From: Synechococcus sp. SynAce01
GTDB taxonomy: Bacteria > Cyanobacteriota > Cyanobacteriia > PCC-6307 > Cyanobiaceae
Direction of reading: 5' to 3'
Length of the DNA stretch: 64,000 bases
NCBI RefSeq assembly: GCF_001885215.1
Contig: NZ_CP018091.1
Location: 1,426,001 to 1,490,000 of the forward strand
Under the pieces are notes generated by a model, which saw only the letters and a program-made list of their open reading frames with translations, did not search any database and was not told the DNA's origin. The translations under genes and the position numbers were made by a program. This document shows, one piece after another, positions 17,774 to 27,990 of the stretch. Positions within the stretch are counted from its first letter, which is position 1; each line of letters begins with the position of its first letter.

Positions 17774-19576
17774 ATGGCCCTGCTGGTTCAGAAGTTCGGG
17801 GGGACCTCCCTCGGCAGCATCGAGCGAATCCAGGCCGTGGCCGGGCGCATTGCCGCCAGCCGCGAGCAGGGTTACGACCTGCTGATTGTCGTCTCGGCGA
17901 TGGGCCACACCACCGATGAGCTCACCGGCCTGGCGCACGCCATCCATGCCGATCCACCCCAGCGGGAGCTCGACATGCTGCTGGCCACCGGCGAGCAGGT
18001 CTCGATTGCCCTACTGGCGATGGCCCTCCACGCCCTGGGGGTGCCGGCGGTCTCGATGACCGGCACCCAGGTCGGGATTGTCACCGAGTCGGCCCACGGC
18101 CGCGCCCGCATCCTTGAAGTCCGCACCGATCGGCTCAGGAAACTGCTCGACGATGGCTGCGTCGTGGTGGTAGCCGGCTTCCAGGGCACCAGCTGCGGCA
18201 GTGCAGGCACCCCGGAGATCACCACCCTGGGCCGGGGGGGATCGGACACCTCGGCCGTGGCCCTGGCGGCGGCGATGGGGGCGGAGGCCTGCGAGATCTA
18301 CACCGATGTGGCCGGGGTGCTCAGCACCGATCCCCGCCAGGTGGCCGGGGCCCAGCTGATGGAGACGGTCAGCTGCAACGAGATGCTGGAGTTGGCCAGC
18401 CTCGGGGCGGCCGTTCTCCATCCCCGCGCCGTGGAGATCGCTCGCAACTACGGCGTGCCGCTGGTGGTGCGCTCCAGCTGGAGTGAGGCCGCCGGCACCC
18501 GCCTGACCAGCGGCTCGCCGCGACCGATCGGCAGTGGGGGTCTGGAACTGGGCAAGCCGGTGGATGGGGCTGAACTCGAGGATCACCAGGCCGTGGTCGC
18601 CCTCACCTACGTGCCCGATCGCCCCGGCGTGGCGGCCCTGCTGTTCGAAGCCCTCTCAAACGCCGGTCTGAACGTCGATTTGATCGTCCAGGCCACCCAC
18701 TCAGGCGCCACCAATGACATCGCCTTCACCGTCAGTGAAGACCAGCTGGAGGCGGCCACAGCCGTTTGCCGCAGCTTGCTGGCAGAGCTGGGGGCCGATC
18801 AGACGGCCCTGACCAGCCAGGCTGGGCTGGCCAAGCTGAGCATCTCCGGGGCAGGAATCATGGGACGGCCTGGTGTCGCCGCCCGCCTGTTCGACACCCT
18901 GGCCCGCTACGGGATCAACCTGCGCCTGATCGCCACCAGCGAAGTGAAGGTGAGTTGTGTGCTGGAGGGCAGCCAGGCCTTCAAGGCCCTGCGGGCCACC
19001 GCCGAGGTGTTTGAGCTGCAGGATCAGCAGCTCCGCCAGAACCCGGTCCCCTGCAACCTCGGTGATCCCGCCGTGCGCGGTGTCGCCCTCGACCGCCACC
19101 AGGCCCAGGTGGTCGTGCGCCAGGTGCCCGATCGCCCCGGCAGTGCCGCCGCCGTCTGCCGCGCCCTGGCCGATGCCGGCATCAGCCTTGACACGATCGT
19201 GCAGTCGGAGCGCACCCACAGTTGTGAGACCGGCCCGGCCCTGCGCCGCGACATGAGCTTCACCCTGCGCCGCGACGACCTCGGCAGAGCCAGCCTGGCG
19301 CTGCAGCCGCTGCTGATGCAGTGGCCTGCCGCCAGCTTTGAGGAGGGGATCGCCATTGCCAGGGTGAGTGCGGTCGGTGCCGGCATGCCCTGCACTCCTG
19401 GCACCGCCGCGCGCATGTTCCGCGCCCTGGCTGAAGCGGGGGTGAACATCGAGATGATCGCCACCAGCGAGATCCGCACCAGCTGTGTGGTGGGCGAGGC
19501 CGATGGGGTTCGCGCCCTGCAGGCCGTGCACGCCTGCTTCGGTTTGGATGCGGCCTGCGTTGAGGCGGCCTGTTAG
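17774..19576 (+). CDS. lysC: Aspartate kinase with four ACT domains
   Basis: 600 aa. It phosphorylates aspartate in the first step to lysine, threonine and methionine. The kinase part begins MALLVQKFGGTSLG and includes TTLGRGGSDTSAVALAAAM and CEIYTDVAGVLSTDPR. From about residue 270 there are two tandem ACT pairs (VPDRPGVAALLFEALSNAGLNVDLI and VPDRPGSAAAVCRALADAGISL are the two first halves). Aspartate kinases of this length with duplicated ACT pairs are typical of cyanobacteria and suggest feedback control by end products. The next gene's ATG follows the TAG with no spacer. Confidence 0.95.
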   Translation: MALLVQKFGGTSLGSIERIQAVAGRIAASREQGYDLLIVVSAMGHTTDELTGLAHAIHADPPQRELDMLLATGEQVSIALLAMALHALGVPAVSMTGTQVGIVTESAHGRARILEVRTDRLRKLLDDGCVVVVAGFQGTSCGSAGTPEITTLGRGGSDTSAVALAAAMGAEACEIYTDVAGVLSTDPRQVAGAQLMETVSCNEMLELASLGAAVLHPRAVEIARNYGVPLVVRSSWSEAAGTRLTSGSPRPIGSGGLELGKPVDGAELEDHQAVVALTYVPDRPGVAALLFEALSNAGLNVDLIVQATHSGATNDIAFTVSEDQLEAATAVCRSLLAELGADQTALTSQAGLAKLSISGAGIMGRPGVAARLFDTLARYGINLRLIATSEVKVSCVLEGSQAFKALRATAEVFELQDQQLRQNPVPCNLGDPAVRGVALDRHQAQVVVRQVPDRPGSAAAVCRALADAGISLDTIVQSERTHSCETGPALRRDMSFTLRRDDLGRASLALQPLLMQWPAASFEEGIAIARVSAVGAGMPCTPGTAARMFRALAEAGVNIEMIATSEIRTSCVVGEADGVRALQAVHACFGLDAACVEAAC

Positions 19577-20911
19577 ATGCACTGGCTGCGCCACCGCCGC
19601 TTGCTCGCCCTGGCCGCGAGTCTCGACGCCCTCGGGGTCAGCCTGTTGGCCGTTTGGATCGATCGGGCCCGCAGCGGCCAGATCGAACAACAACTTGGCC
19701 TGCTGCTGCTGATCGTGGCGATCTATTGGACCCTGGGCTGGTTGCTCGGCTCTTACACCCTGCTCAAGCAGGCCCGGCTGCGCTGGAGTCAGCTTGTGAT
19801 CAGGGTGGGGATAGCCTGCCTCGGCACGGTGCTGGCGGCGGCAGTGCTGGGCTGGTTGCTCCAGGCCCCGCCTGCGATCACCCTGTTGCATCGGGGCAGC
19901 CTGATCCCCTTGTTCGCCTTAGCCGGCCTCTGGAGCGCCGGGGTGAGGCTGTGGATTCGGCGGCTGTCGCAGACCAACGGCGATGGGTCCTGGCTTGTGC
20001 TGGCCCTGGCGGAGGAGAAGGCCCCGGTTGGCTGCGAATGGCGGCGCCTCGGCCCCCAGCCACTGCCATTGATCGAAAGCCTGCCGGCCTCCCTGTCGAT
20101 GCCAGAGGCCCTGGCAGGCCAGGGCCGGGTTCCGGCCGGAGTGGCCTTCAGCCCGGGGGTGCTCGCCCAGGCGAATCTCCAGGCCGATGTGGAGGCATTG
20201 GTGGGGCGCGGATGGTCGGTCACCACACTGGCCCAGCTGGCTGAGCGGGAGCTGCAACGCATCCCTCCCCAGTGGGTGGGTTCCCAGTGGCTGCTGTTCG
20301 CTGCTCGGATCGAAGCCAGCCGCTTCGGCTTTGAGCACCAGCTCAAGCGCTACGCCGATGTGTTGATCAGCCTGCTGTTGCTGCTGTTCAGCGCACCGTT
20401 GTTGGTTGTGGCGGCCCTGCTGATCAAGCTCGGGGATGGGGGCCCGATCCTTTATCGCCAGTGCCGCAGCGGCTTCCTCGGACAGCCCTTCATGGTGATC
20501 AAACTGCGCACGATGATCTCGGATGCGGAAGTTGCCCAGGCCGTCTGGTCGCAGCCCAACGATCAGCGCATCACAGCGGTGGGCAGCTGGCTGCGACGCA
20601 CCCGCCTCGATGAACTGCCCCAACTTCTCAACGTGTTGCGCGGCGAGATGAGCCTGATCGGGCCGCGGCCGGAGCGCCCGGAACTGGAGGAGGAACTGGA
20701 GCGTCGCATCCCCCATTACCGGCTGCGGCACTGGGCCCTGCCTGGGCTGAGCGGCTGGGCTCAGGTGAACATGCCTTACACATCCTCAGTGGAAGATGCC
20801 GCCCTGAAACTCAGCTATGACCTCTTCTATCTGCGCAACAGCAACATCTGGCTGGATCTGTTGATCCTGTTCAAAACAATCAAGATCGTACTTAAAGCTG
20901 CGGGCCGTTAG
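19577..20911 (+). CDS. Polyprenyl-phosphate sugar-1-phosphate transferase (bacterial sugar transferase family)
   Basis: 444 aa. There are four to five N-terminal hydrophobic segments, then a soluble loop. The C-terminal catalytic domain contains KRYADVLISLLLLLFSAPLLVV, GGPILYRQCRSGFLGQPFMVIKLRTM, RRTRLDELPQLLNVLRGEMSLIGPRPERPE and LPGLSGWAQV, all hallmarks of WcaJ/WbaP-type enzymes that place the first sugar on undecaprenyl phosphate. It probably starts an exopolysaccharide or O-antigen unit. It begins immediately after the lysC stop. Confidence 0.9.
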   Translation: MHWLRHRRLLALAASLDALGVSLLAVWIDRARSGQIEQQLGLLLLIVAIYWTLGWLLGSYTLLKQARLRWSQLVIRVGIACLGTVLAAAVLGWLLQAPPAITLLHRGSLIPLFALAGLWSAGVRLWIRRLSQTNGDGSWLVLALAEEKAPVGCEWRRLGPQPLPLIESLPASLSMPEALAGQGRVPAGVAFSPGVLAQANLQADVEALVGRGWSVTTLAQLAERELQRIPPQWVGSQWLLFAARIEASRFGFEHQLKRYADVLISLLLLLFSAPLLVVAALLIKLGDGGPILYRQCRSGFLGQPFMVIKLRTMISDAEVAQAVWSQPNDQRITAVGSWLRRTRLDELPQLLNVLRGEMSLIGPRPERPELEEELERRIPHYRLRHWALPGLSGWAQVNMPYTSSVEDAALKLSYDLFYLRNSNIWLDLLILFKTIKIVLKAAGR

Positions 20912-20944
20912 GCATTGCTTGCACTGCTCTTCTGAGTGATCACT

Positions 20945-22951
20945 TCAGTGACGGCCCACCAGCTTCTGGCGCAGTTTCTTGATGCGGTCACGCAGGTTGC
21001 CGGCCTCTTCAAATTCAAGATTCTTGGCCGCCACTTTCATCTTGTCTTCGAGCTCGAGGATCACTTCCGGTAAGGCGTCGAGGGGCACATCCCTGTACAA
21101 GGCCCAATCGTCAACCACCTCCGGGATGTCATCGTTGAGCCGGCGGCTGAACTCAAGAGAGGAGAGGATCGAGTTGCCGGCCCGCTTGCCGGCCGGAGAG
21201 GGGGTGATTCCGTGCGTTTCGTTATATGTTTGCTGGATGACCCGGCGCCGTTCCGTTTCGGAGATGGCTTTGGCCATCGAGTCCGTGAGGTTGTCGGCGT
21301 AGAGCAGGGCTCTGCCATCCACATGGCGGGCGGCCCGGCCGATCGTCTGAATCAAGGAGCGCTCGGCCCGCAGGAATCCTTCCTTGTCCGCATCGAGAAT
21401 GGCCACCAGAGAAACCTCCGGCAGGTCGAGGCCTTCGCGTAGCAGGTTGACACCAATAAGGGCATCAAAGAGGCCATTGCGGAGATCCTGAATGATTTCA
21501 ATCCGCTCGATCGAGTGGATCTCCGAGTGCAAATAGCGGACTCGCACCCCATTCTCGGCCAGGTAATCGGTGAGATCCTCGGCCATCCGCTTGGTGAGGG
21601 TGGTGATCAAGCAGCGTTCCTGGCGCTCGGCCCGAACCCGGATCTCCCCGAGCAGGTCGTCGACCTGGCCCGCACTGGGGCGCACCTCCACAACCGGATC
21701 GAGCACGCCCGTCGGACGGATCACCTGCTGGGCCACCTGGCCAACACTCTGCTCCAGCTCCCAGGTGCCTGGGGTGGCCGAGACGAAGATCGTCTGGTGG
21801 GCTTTTTCCCAGAATTCCTCGGCCTTGAGCGGCCGGTTGTCGGCGGCGCTGGGCAGCCGGAAGCCGTGGTCGATCAGCACCTTCTTGCGGGCCTGGTCGC
21901 CGTTGTACATGGCGTGCAACTGGGAACAGGTGACGTGGCTTTCGTCCACCACCAGCAGCCAGTCATCGGGGAAGTAGTCGATCAGGCATTCCGGCGGAGT
22001 TCCCGCTTGGCGGCCGGCCAGGTGGCGGGCATAGTTCTCAACCCCGTTGCAGTAGCCCACCTCCTTGAGCATCTCCAGGTCGTAGGCGGTGCGCTGCTCC
22101 AGCCGCTGGGCTTCAAGCAGCTGGCCCTGGCTGTTGAGGACGTCGAGTCGTTGCTTCAGTTCTTCCCGGATAGCGGCGATGGCGCCTTCCAGTCGGTCTT
22201 TGGGTGTAACGAAGTGTTTGGCCGGATAGATGTTCACCGTCTCCAGGCTCTGGAGAATCTCACCGGTGGTGGGATCCACATAACGGATCGCCTCCACCTC
22301 ATCACCGAACAGTTCGATTCGCACCAATCGGTCTTCATAGGCGGGGCCGATCTCGAGCACATCGCCCTTGATACGGAAGCGACCTCGGCTCACGTCGATA
22401 TCATTGCGCGAATACTGGTTATTCACCAACTCCCGCAGGGAGCCGCGCAGATCGAGGCTCTCGCCCACCTGAAACTTGACGGCGGCCTTGAGGTATTCCG
22501 AGGGGATGCCGAGCCCGTAGATGCAGCTGATCGAGGCCACCACAATCACGTCCCGCCGCTCGAACAGGGAGCGGGTGGCCGAGTGACGCAGCATGTCGAT
22601 CTCTTCGTTGATCGAGGCCGTCTTGGCGATGTAGGTGTCCGAGACCGGCACATAGGCCTCGGGCTGGTAATAGTCGTAGTAGGAGATGAAATATTCGACG
22701 GCGTTGTTCGGGAAGAATTCCCGCAGCTCGTTACAGAGCTGGGCCGCCAGTGTTTTGTTATGGGCGAGAACCAGAGCTGGCCGCCCCGTGCGCTCGATCA
22801 CATTGGCGATCGAAAAGGTCTTGCCGGTGCCGGTGGCACCCAACAAGGTCTGGAAGCGCTCCCCACCATCCACTCCCTTGGTGAGAGCGGCGATGGCGGA
22901 GGGTTGGTCGCCTTTCGGTACGTAGGGCGCCTGAAGATCGAATCGGGCCAT
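20945..22951 (-). CDS. uvrB: Excinuclease ABC subunit B
   Basis: 668 aa, normal length. It is the DNA-damage verification helicase of nucleotide excision repair. Walker A is GATGTGKT (38-45), followed by the beta-hairpin [16 protein letters not shown] and helicase motifs such as VDESHVT, FVSATPG and [19 protein letters not shown]. The C-terminal UVR domain ([24 protein letters not shown]) contacts UvrC. It is convergent with the sugar transferase, with 33 bases between stops. Confidence 0.98.
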   Translation of the reverse strand: MARFDLQAPYVPKGDQPSAIAALTKGVDGGERFQTLLGATGTGKTFSIANVIERTGRPALVLAHNKTLAAQLCNELREFFPNNAVEYFISYYDYYQPEAYVPVSDTYIAKTASINEEIDMLRHSATRSLFERRDVIVVASISCIYGLGIPSEYLKAAVKFQVGESLDLRGSLRELVNNQYSRNDIDVSRGRFRIKGDVLEIGPAYEDRLVRIELFGDEVEAIRYVDPTTGEILQSLETVNIYPAKHFVTPKDRLEGAIAAIREELKQRLDVLNSQGQLLEAQRLEQRTAYDLEMLKEVGYCNGVENYARHLAGRQAGTPPECLIDYFPDDWLLVVDESHVTCSQLHAMYNGDQARKKVLIDHGFRLPSAADNRPLKAEEFWEKAHQTIFVSATPGTWELEQSVGQVAQQVIRPTGVLDPVVEVRPSAGQVDDLLGEIRVRAERQERCLITTLTKRMAEDLTDYLAENGVRVRYLHSEIHSIERIEIIQDLRNGLFDALIGVNLLREGLDLPEVSLVAILDADKEGFLRAERSLIQTIGRAARHVDGRALLYADNLTDSMAKAISETERRRVIQQTYNETHGITPSPAGKRAGNSILSSLEFSRRLNDDIPEVVDDWALYRDVPLDALPEVILELEDKMKVAAKNLEFEEAGNLRDRIKKLRQKLVGRH

Positions 22952-23006
22952 GCCCGTGGGAAATCAGGCGGAGCCTGGAGAATGGGGCAATCAGTCTACG
23001 GAGGGT

Positions 23007-23432
23007 TCAGGCCACACCGCCGCTCACCAGGGTCATGGCCCGGGTCAGGCCCACATCCAAACCGAGCAGTCGCAGGATCAGAGCGCTCAGAACGCTGTAC
23101 ACCAGGGCACCGAGAATGGCGCTGACCAGCCCGTTCTTGAGCTGGAAGCCCTTGATCAGCCAGGCCGCCAGGGCGAACAACACGATGGTGATTAGCCAGT
23201 TGAACAACAGCGACACCGGGCTGATCAGGCCACCGAGCGACGTGACAGCCCAGATCGGCCCGAGCAGGAGCCGCAGCGGAAAGATCAGCAACGTGCCCAG
23301 CAGGCCGATCACGACCGCCGAGAGCAACGCCGTGCCGAAGTTCGCCATGACCACGCCGAGGGGCAGGGCCGCGACGATCAACAGCACCACGGCCCGGATC
23401 GGCCATTGCAGCAGCCAGATGAAAGCACCCAT
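23007..23432 (-). CDS. Small four-helix membrane protein, phage-holin-4 family-like
   Basis: 141 aa, almost entirely hydrophobic with about four transmembrane segments. GLISPVSLLFNWLITIVLFALAAWLIKGFQLKNGLVSAILGALVYSVLSALI resembles the family annotated as phage holin family 4, which is widespread in cyanobacterial chromosomes and not linked to prophage. No phage genes are nearby, so a housekeeping membrane role is more likely than lysis. It follows uvrB's start region on the same strand. Confidence 0.75.
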   Translation of the reverse strand: MGAFIWLLQWPIRAVVLLIVAALPLGVVMANFGTALLSAVVIGLLGTLLIFPLRLLLGPIWAVTSLGGLISPVSLLFNWLITIVLFALAAWLIKGFQLKNGLVSAILGALVYSVLSALILRLLGLDVGLTRAMTLVSGGVA

Positions 23433-23520
23433 GGATCAGGGAAAGCAACGCTGTAACCGTAGGCAGCGAAGGGCCATGGCGCCAGAACCAGGCGGTCCAC
23501 TGCCATGGACTGTTACTGGA

Positions 23521-24297
23521 TCAAGAAGCGATCCCAACCGCCAGCGGTGCGCCCAGGGCTTCGCGCAGGCTGCGCACCGCGGCTATCATGGCCGGCTCAT
23601 CATCGAGGCGGCTCACCGCTGAGCCGACGCCCACACCGCTGGCCCCTGCGGCGATCGCCAGCGGCAGGGTCACCGCTGAGAGGCCCGAGGCGCAGAGCAC
23701 CGGCAGCGGCGCCTCCAGTGATTGCAGGGCCCGGCTGATCGCATGGGCTGCGGCCAGGGTCGGAGCCGCCTTCTCGATCAGCCCCAGGGTGCCGGCGCTG
23801 AACGGACGGGCTGCGGTTCCCCCCTCGGTCTGGATCAGGTCGGCACCAGCCGCCGCCAGATCGATCGCCAGCTGCTCCTGTTGATCCAGGGGAAGGATGT
23901 GGGGAACGGTGACCGAAAGCACCACGCTTGGAAGCAGCCGACGGGTCCGGCGGGTCAAGGAGAGCACCTCGTCGGCGCCGAAGCGGCGGCCCAGGGGGTA
24001 AAAAGCATCGAAGTTGCCGATCTCCACGATCGTCGCTCCGGCGGCCACAGCCGCCGGAAACAGGTCAGGATCCACCGCTGATGCGCAGATCGGCAGCCCG
24101 GAAACCTTGGCTGCCAGCTGAACCAAAGCGGGGTCGCAGGCCACATCGATCAGATCGGCGCCCCCACCGCCGGCGGCCCGGCTGATGCGCTCCACCGCCA
24201 GCGGATCGCGATTGGTGAGCCCCGTGATCACCTTCAACAGACGCCGTGACACCAGCGCCGCATGGAGTTCGGCGGGCAGGCTGGAGAGACGCGACAT
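23521..24297 (-). CDS. ycf23: Ycf23/DUF561 family protein
   Basis: 258 aa from the ATG at 24297; an upstream in-frame extension overlaps tilS and lacks family support. Characteristic stretches are LLKVITGLTNRD, GADLIDVACDP, LPICASAVDP, TIVEIGNFDAFYPLG, LSVTVPHILPLDQQ and DLIQTEGG, matching the plastid Ycf23 family, a predicted TIM-barrel protein of unknown biochemical role present in cyanobacteria and red algae. The C-terminal VGVGSAVSRLDDEP looks like a phosphate-binding glycine loop. It is divergent from tilS. Confidence 0.88.
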   Translation of the reverse strand: MSRLSSLPAELHAALVSRRLLKVITGLTNRDPLAVERISRAAGGGGADLIDVACDPALVQLAAKVSGLPICASAVDPDLFPAAVAAGATIVEIGNFDAFYPLGRRFGADEVLSLTRRTRRLLPSVVLSVTVPHILPLDQQEQLAIDLAAAGADLIQTEGGTAARPFSAGTLGLIEKAAPTLAAAHAISRALQSLEAPLPVLCASGLSAVTLPLAIAAGASGVGVGSAVSRLDDEPAMIAAVRSLREALGAPLAVGIAS

Positions 24298-24312
24298 CGG
24301 CAGGGTCAGCAA

Positions 24313-25350
24313 GTGGCAGCCATTCTCCCACCTGAAAGCACACCAGCCCAGACCAGTCCCCGGCATCCAGGGCCGGGCTGGGGGCCCCTGCACCGGCGGC
24401 TGCATCGGCAGTTATTGGCAGACCCATTCCTCCTGCCCAGGGGAGAGCGGTTGCTGGTGGCTGTCTCCGGCGGCCAGGATTCGATGGCGCTGATCCGGCT
24501 GCTGCTTGATCTGCGCCGTCTGCACCACTGGGAGTTACGGCTCTGGCACGGGAACCATGGCTGGCGGCCGGAAGCCGCCGCCCAAGCGGAGGCCCTGGCT
24601 GACTGGGCTGGGTCGTTGGGCTTGCAGGTCCAGCAGGATCAGGCGCAGCCGCCACCGAGCAGCGAAGCCGCCGCCAGGGACTGGCGCTACGCCCAGCTTG
24701 AACATTGGGCAGCCGAGCTGGATTGTGGCCATGTGGTCACCGGTCACACCGCCAGCGACCGGGCCGAAACCGTGCTGCTGAATCTGGCCCGGGGCGCCGA
24801 TCGGCGTGGGCTCAGCAGCTTGCGCCGCCGTCGCCGTTTAGGGGAGAGCCGCTGGCTGGTCCGCCCGCTGCTGAGCCTGAGCCGCGAGGAGACGGCAGAC
24901 TTTTGTGCCGCCTGGGAGTTGCCGGTCTGGATCGATTCGAGCAACGCCAGCCCCCGCTTCAGCCGCAACCGCATCCGCCACGACGTGATGCCCGTGCTGG
25001 AGGCCCTCCATCGCGGCGCCAGCCGCAGGATCAGTGCCCTGGCCGAACGCCTTGAGCAGTACCCGGGCGAGGAACTACTGGGCCTGGCCCTGGTGCCGCT
25101 GCTGGATCCAGCCGAGCCGAGACGGTTGTGCCGCCAACCCCTGCAACGGCGTAGCCCGGCCTGCCAGGAGTTGCTGCTGCGCCATTGGCTGGAGCAGGAA
25201 ACTGGTAGGAGTCCGGCGTCGCGAACGCTGCTGGAGCTCTGCCGCAGCTTGCGCAGCTCTTGCGAGCCTGGCAGCCTCAACCTGGGCGGGGGCTGGCGGC
25301 TGGCGTGGCAGGCCCAACACCTTCTGCTTCTGGAGCCAACAGTCCGATGA
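24313..25350 (+). CDS. tilS: tRNA(Ile)-lysidine synthase
   Basis: About 345 aa from a GTG at 24313; an ATG at 24262 in the same frame is possible but lies inside ycf23. It converts C34 of tRNA-Ile(CAU) to lysidine so that it reads AUA. The PP-loop SGGQDSMAL is followed by LWHGNHGWR, TGHTASDRAETVLLNLARGA, RPLLSLSREE, and DSSNASPRFSRNRIRH, all conserved in TilS. Its TGA overlaps the next gene's ATG (ATGA). Confidence 0.93.
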   Translation: MAAILPPESTPAQTSPRHPGPGWGPLHRRLHRQLLADPFLLPRGERLLVAVSGGQDSMALIRLLLDLRRLHHWELRLWHGNHGWRPEAAAQAEALADWAGSLGLQVQQDQAQPPPSSEAAARDWRYAQLEHWAAELDCGHVVTGHTASDRAETVLLNLARGADRRGLSSLRRRRRLGESRWLVRPLLSLSREETADFCAAWELPVWIDSSNASPRFSRNRIRHDVMPVLEALHRGASRRISALAERLEQYPGEELLGLALVPLLDPAEPRRLCRQPLQRRSPACQELLLRHWLEQETGRSPASRTLLELCRSLRSSCEPGSLNLGGGWRLAWQAQHLLLLEPTVR

Positions 25351-25865
25351 CGTCAGACCGTTTCGATTCCGACGCGTTCGATCAGTCCTACAAGGAGGTG
25401 GAACTCGCCTACAGCGAGAGCCGTTTCCAGAAGGCCTTTCGCCAGGCTGATGCGTTGCTCAAGCAGCAAGCACCAGAGGAAGGAGACCCCAGGACCCAGC
25501 GCCTTCAACTAATCCTTGGCCATATCCACCTGCATGGACTGCAGGAGCCTGAGCTGGCCATTCCGCTTTACCAGACCGTTCTGGAAAGCGGAGACAGTGC
25601 CACTTACAAGGAGCTGGCCGAGCAGGGTCTGGCGTTGTGTCAGGAGGCCCTAGCCGCACGTGACATGAGTGAGAAACCCGATCTGCTCGCGGCTGACCAG
25701 GGCGTCGCTCCGGCTATGCCATGGCTGGATCAGCCAGAGGCGCTTGACCCGAGCCCGAAAGCCGACCTGAGGATCGAAGCGGTCAGCGTCGATGAACTCA
25801 GGCCGGTGGCGACGGCAGAGGAGAGCGAACTGGCCCAGGGCCTGTTGCGCGTGGTGTTGGGCTGA
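25347..25865 (+). CDS. TPR-like cyanobacterial hypothetical protein
   Basis: 172 aa from the ATG at 25347 in an ATGA overlap with tilS. Helical repeats (SYKEVELAYSESRFQKAFRQADALL; LILGHIHLHGLQEPELAIPLYQTVL; YKELAEQGLALCQEAL) suggest two or three TPR-type units in the first 100 residues. An acidic, Pro-rich tail follows. No catalytic motif is visible. Coupling to tilS suggests co-expression. It ends 4 bases before the convergent rnj gene. Confidence 0.75.
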   Translation: MTSDRFDSDAFDQSYKEVELAYSESRFQKAFRQADALLKQQAPEEGDPRTQRLQLILGHIHLHGLQEPELAIPLYQTVLESGDSATYKELAEQGLALCQEALAARDMSEKPDLLAADQGVAPAMPWLDQPEALDPSPKADLRIEAVSVDELRPVATAEESELAQGLLRVVLG

Positions 25866-25869
25866 GGCT

Positions 25870-27894
25870 TCAGCCGGCGGCGGTGGAGCGGCGGCGACGC
25901 ACCCGGTTGGCGGGCATCTCCGGCTCAGCTGGCACAGAGACCGCTGGGGCTGCTTTGACCACGGGGGTCACGGCTGCAGCCGGAGCTGCGGTAGCTGTTA
26001 CTGCTGCCGGGGCCGGCAGGGTGGCCACGGCTTGGCGCGCGCCAGCCGGAGCGGCTTCGCTGCGGGAGCCGACGTTGCGGATGATCTCCCGGCTGGTTTC
26101 CCGACCGCCCTGGCGACCACCCCGACCAGCCGGACGGCTGTCGGGCTCGGCATCGGCACGGCCCTTGTAGGCGGGCGTCCCGGCCGGTGCCGGTTGAACC
26201 AGGCAGATGATCAGAGGTTCCACCTGCAGCTCGCGGCGCAGGCGGCGCTGCAGGCCCACCTCGATTTCGCGTTGCACCCCCACCCAATCCACATCGGGGG
26301 CGGTGCCACCGGTGTGGCGGCAGAGCTGGTTCCAGCGGTTCTCGAGCACCCATGTGATTTCCCTCTCTGCCCAGATCGAGAGTTTGCGGGCATCGGCGGT
26401 TGTGACCACGCCCCGCAGGTTGACCCGTGGCGGTGCACCCATGGCCCCGTCGGTGCTGATCACGGTCAGCAGGGTGATCACGCCGTCTTCGGCGAGTTGC
26501 TGGCGTTCTTTCAGCACGCGGGCATCAACAATGCCGTTGCGGGACGCATCGAGCAGTTCGATGCCGGCCTTGACCGGATCACCCTTACGGATGGAATCGG
26601 GGGTCAGTTCGACCACGTCGCCGTTGTCGATGATCAACATGTGATCGGCCGGCACACCCATCGATTGGGCGGTCTTGGAGTGAGCCACCAGCATGCGGTG
26701 CTCACCGTGAACCGGAACGAAGTACTTGGGCCGGGTGAGGGCAATCATCAGCTTGTGGTCTTCCTGGGAGCCGTGCCCGGACACGTGGATGCCCTCGCCC
26801 TTGCCGTAAACAACCTTGGCGCCCAGCATCATCAGCCGGTCAATGGTGTTGACCACGGAGATGGTGTTGCCCGGAATCGGGCTGGCCGAGAAGATGATCG
26901 TGTCGCTGGCTTTGACCTGCACCTGGGGGTGCTCGCAACGGGAGATGCGGCTCAGGGCAGCCAGCTCCTCGCCCTGGCTGCCAGTCATCAGCAGCAGGGT
27001 TTCACGGTCGGGTAGATCACGGATCTGCTTGATCGGCACGAACAGTTCATCAGGGCAGCGGATGTAACCGAGTTCCCGGGCCTTGGCGATCACGTTGAGC
27101 ATGGAGCGGCCGAGCAGGCCCACCTTGCGGCCATGCTTCATGGCCAGTTCGAGAATCATCGAAACCCGGTGCACCGAGCTGGCGAAGGTGGTGACGATCA
27201 CCCGACCTTCGGCCTTGGCGAAGTTGCGATCCAGGTTCGGGAACACGGCCCGCTCCGGGAGCGTCGAGCCGGGAAGCTCGGCGTTGGTGGAATCACTGAA
27301 CAGGCAGAGCACGCCTTGTTCGCCGTAATGGGCCATCCGCTGGATGTCGAAGTATTCGCCATCCACGGGCGTGTGATCGAACTTGAAGTCGCCGGTGAAG
27401 ACAATCACACCCACTGGAGTGGTGATCGCCAGGCTGAAGCTGTCGGCGATGGAGTGGGTGTTGCGGATGAACTCCACTTGAAAGTGCTGGCCCACCTTGA
27501 CGATGTCGCGGGGGCTCACCGTCTGGATGATGGTGCGATCGGTGACCGCCGCTTCCTCCATCTTCCCTTGCAGCATCGACATGGCCAGGCGTGGGCCATA
27601 GATCACCGGAATGCTGAAGTTCTTGAGGTGATGCGGGATGCCGCCGATGTGATCTTCGTGGCCGTGGGTCACGATCATGCCGCGGATGCGCTTCTGGTTT
27701 TCGCGCAGATAGCTGGTGTCGGGCAGCACCACATTGACGCCGTGCATGCCATCACTGGGGAAGGCCAAGCCGGCATCGACGAGCATCAGCTCATCGCCGT
27801 ACTCGAACACGCAGGTGTTCTTGCCGATTTCATGGAGGCCGCCGAGGGGAATCACCCGCAGGGTGGGCTTGTTGCCGTTGGTGCTTGTGGGCAT
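25870..27894 (-). CDS. rnj: Ribonuclease J
   Basis: About 674 aa from the ATG at 27894 (in-frame codons extend to 27972 but are Pro/Ser-rich and lack family support). The metallo-beta-lactamase motif THGHEDHIGG is at residues 76-85. Other signatures are GDFKFDHTPVDG, FSDSTNAE, VTTFASSVHRV (beta-CASP), PVHGEHRML, and IDNGDVVEL. The enzyme has endo- and 5'-exoribonuclease activity in RNA turnover. The C-terminal 80 residues are Ala/Pro/Arg-rich and end in a basic RVRRRRSTAAG tail. It lies downstream of asd-dapA on the same strand. Confidence 0.95.
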   Translation of the reverse strand: MPTSTNGNKPTLRVIPLGGLHEIGKNTCVFEYGDELMLVDAGLAFPSDGMHGVNVVLPDTSYLRENQKRIRGMIVTHGHEDHIGGIPHHLKNFSIPVIYGPRLAMSMLQGKMEEAAVTDRTIIQTVSPRDIVKVGQHFQVEFIRNTHSIADSFSLAITTPVGVIVFTGDFKFDHTPVDGEYFDIQRMAHYGEQGVLCLFSDSTNAELPGSTLPERAVFPNLDRNFAKAEGRVIVTTFASSVHRVSMILELAMKHGRKVGLLGRSMLNVIAKARELGYIRCPDELFVPIKQIRDLPDRETLLLMTGSQGEELAALSRISRCEHPQVQVKASDTIIFSASPIPGNTISVVNTIDRLMMLGAKVVYGKGEGIHVSGHGSQEDHKLMIALTRPKYFVPVHGEHRMLVAHSKTAQSMGVPADHMLIIDNGDVVELTPDSIRKGDPVKAGIELLDASRNGIVDARVLKERQQLAEDGVITLLTVISTDGAMGAPPRVNLRGVVTTADARKLSIWAEREITWVLENRWNQLCRHTGGTAPDVDWVGVQREIEVGLQRRLRRELQVEPLIICLVQPAPAGTPAYKGRADAEPDSRPAGRGGRQGGRETSREIIRNVGSRSEAAPAGARQAVATLPAPAAVTATAAPAAAVTPVVKAAPAVSVPAEPEMPANRVRRRRSTAAG

Positions 27895-27990
27895 GGGTTG
27901 GGAATCCGGGGTGGTCCCGGGAGAGGGAAAACTTGGGGGTGCTGAAGCTGAAATCACCGGGCCAGGCTGCACCGGAGAGAAGCCATCGCG

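Noticed and set aside
18701-19891. Long open frame opposite lysC and the sugar transferase
   Set aside because: It is Gln/Gly/Ala-rich low-complexity translation, antisense to clear genes.
21515-23125. A 536-codon open frame opposite uvrB
   Set aside because: It is antisense to a complete, well-recognised uvrB and has no family-like motifs. Long antisense frames are expected in high-GC coding DNA.
23007-23432. Prophage lysis gene
   Set aside because: The holin-like protein stands alone among housekeeping genes, and this family is common in cyanobacterial chromosomes.
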